Of a stretch of 5,283 bases of DNA, positions 5,204-5,283 are shown piece after piece; positions within the stretch are counted from its first letter, which is position 1, and each line of letters begins with the position of its first letter. The stretch is from Prevotellaceae bacterium (GTDB lineage Bacteria; Bacteroidota; Bacteroidia; Bacteroidales; UBA932), in contig JAIRKV010000207.1 of the NCBI GenBank assembly GCA_031259935.1, positions 1 to 5,283 of the forward strand, in the 5' to 3' direction. Under the pieces are notes generated by a model that saw only the letters and a list, made by a program, of their open reading frames with translations, had not been told where the DNA came from and did not search any database. Position numbers and translations under genes: made by a program.

Positions 5204-5283
5204 TGCTGTTTGCTTTTATGTCAAAACAAAACCGACAGAAATAATGTCGTATCATTGCTGATTTTTTTATTTTTAAGGAGCGA

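Larger units (their letters stand above)
4982..5283. mobile_element. Candidate non-coding mobile element bounded by an 11-bp inverted repeat
   Basis: tcgctccttaa at 4982-4992 is the exact reverse complement of ttaaggagcga at 5273-5283, the last bases of the window. After one mismatch two further inner positions pair. The outer boundary may lie one or more bases further out: base 4981 is g and would need a c at 5284. The enclosed DNA of about 300 bp has no gene. It contains the hairpin at 4990-5014, which overlaps the left terminus, and the dispersed palindrome at 5118-5203. This fits a MITE or deleted IS with a second repeat nested inside. The target-site duplication cannot be tested because the right flank is missing. 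The alternative is that aaggag at 5275-5280 is a ribosome-binding site for a gene just outside. Confidence 0.45.

Noticed and set aside
5233..5274. Rho-independent terminator near the right end (cgaca/tgtcg followed by T-runs)
   Set aside because: The stem is only 5 bp with a 7-nt loop, and 12 bases separate it from the T-run.

Overview
The window looks like chromosomal DNA of a Bacteroidota member, probably Bacteroidales. The evidence is an AT-rich sequence, no Shine-Dalgarno motifs before the complete genes, several boxes matching the Bacteroidota -7 promoter motif TAnnTTTG, and protein sequences of Bacteroidota character. The genus cannot be read from the sequence.

Left flank (1-596): the first 100 bases hold the N-terminus of an IS transposase on the minus strand, cut by the window edge. 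Upstream of it lies a 128-bp MITE-like insertion (173-300) with perfect 15-bp terminal inverted repeats, flanked on both sides by the 10-bp direct repeat ctaatttttt. The rest is gene-less and contains a degenerate arm of a dispersed repeat (488-519), whose fuller palindromic form occurs at 5118-5203.

Core (597-4851): five plus-strand genes lie close together. They are an exported VanX/DdpX-type D-Ala-D-Ala dipeptidase, ribF (riboflavin kinase/FAD synthetase), a 67-aa putative lipoprotein, gpsA (glycerol-3-phosphate dehydrogenase) and pgi (glucose-6-phosphate isomerase). Gaps are 27 bp, 41 bp, a 1-bp overlap and 14 bp. TAnnTTTG boxes precede the first three genes, so the cluster probably has internal promoters. 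The lipoprotein, gpsA and pgi look like one transcription unit. The genes serve envelope and central metabolism: dipeptide release from peptidoglycan precursors, FMN/FAD supply, glycerol-3-phosphate for phospholipids, and the glucose-6-P/fructose-6-P interconversion.

Right flank (4852-5283): no gene is visible. There is one promoter-like sequence pointing right, then a candidate second mobile element bounded by an 11-bp inverted repeat (4982-4992 and 5273-5283, the last base of the window). It carries a 10-bp hairpin and the dispersed palindrome. Both window ends therefore fall in repeat or mobile DNA, as expected for an assembly contig broken at repeats.

The protein-coding content is ordinary housekeeping, and I see no convincing new biological system. 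The points most worth checking are the two non-coding mobile elements, the dispersed palindrome family, and the unusual start region of the small lipoprotein gene.
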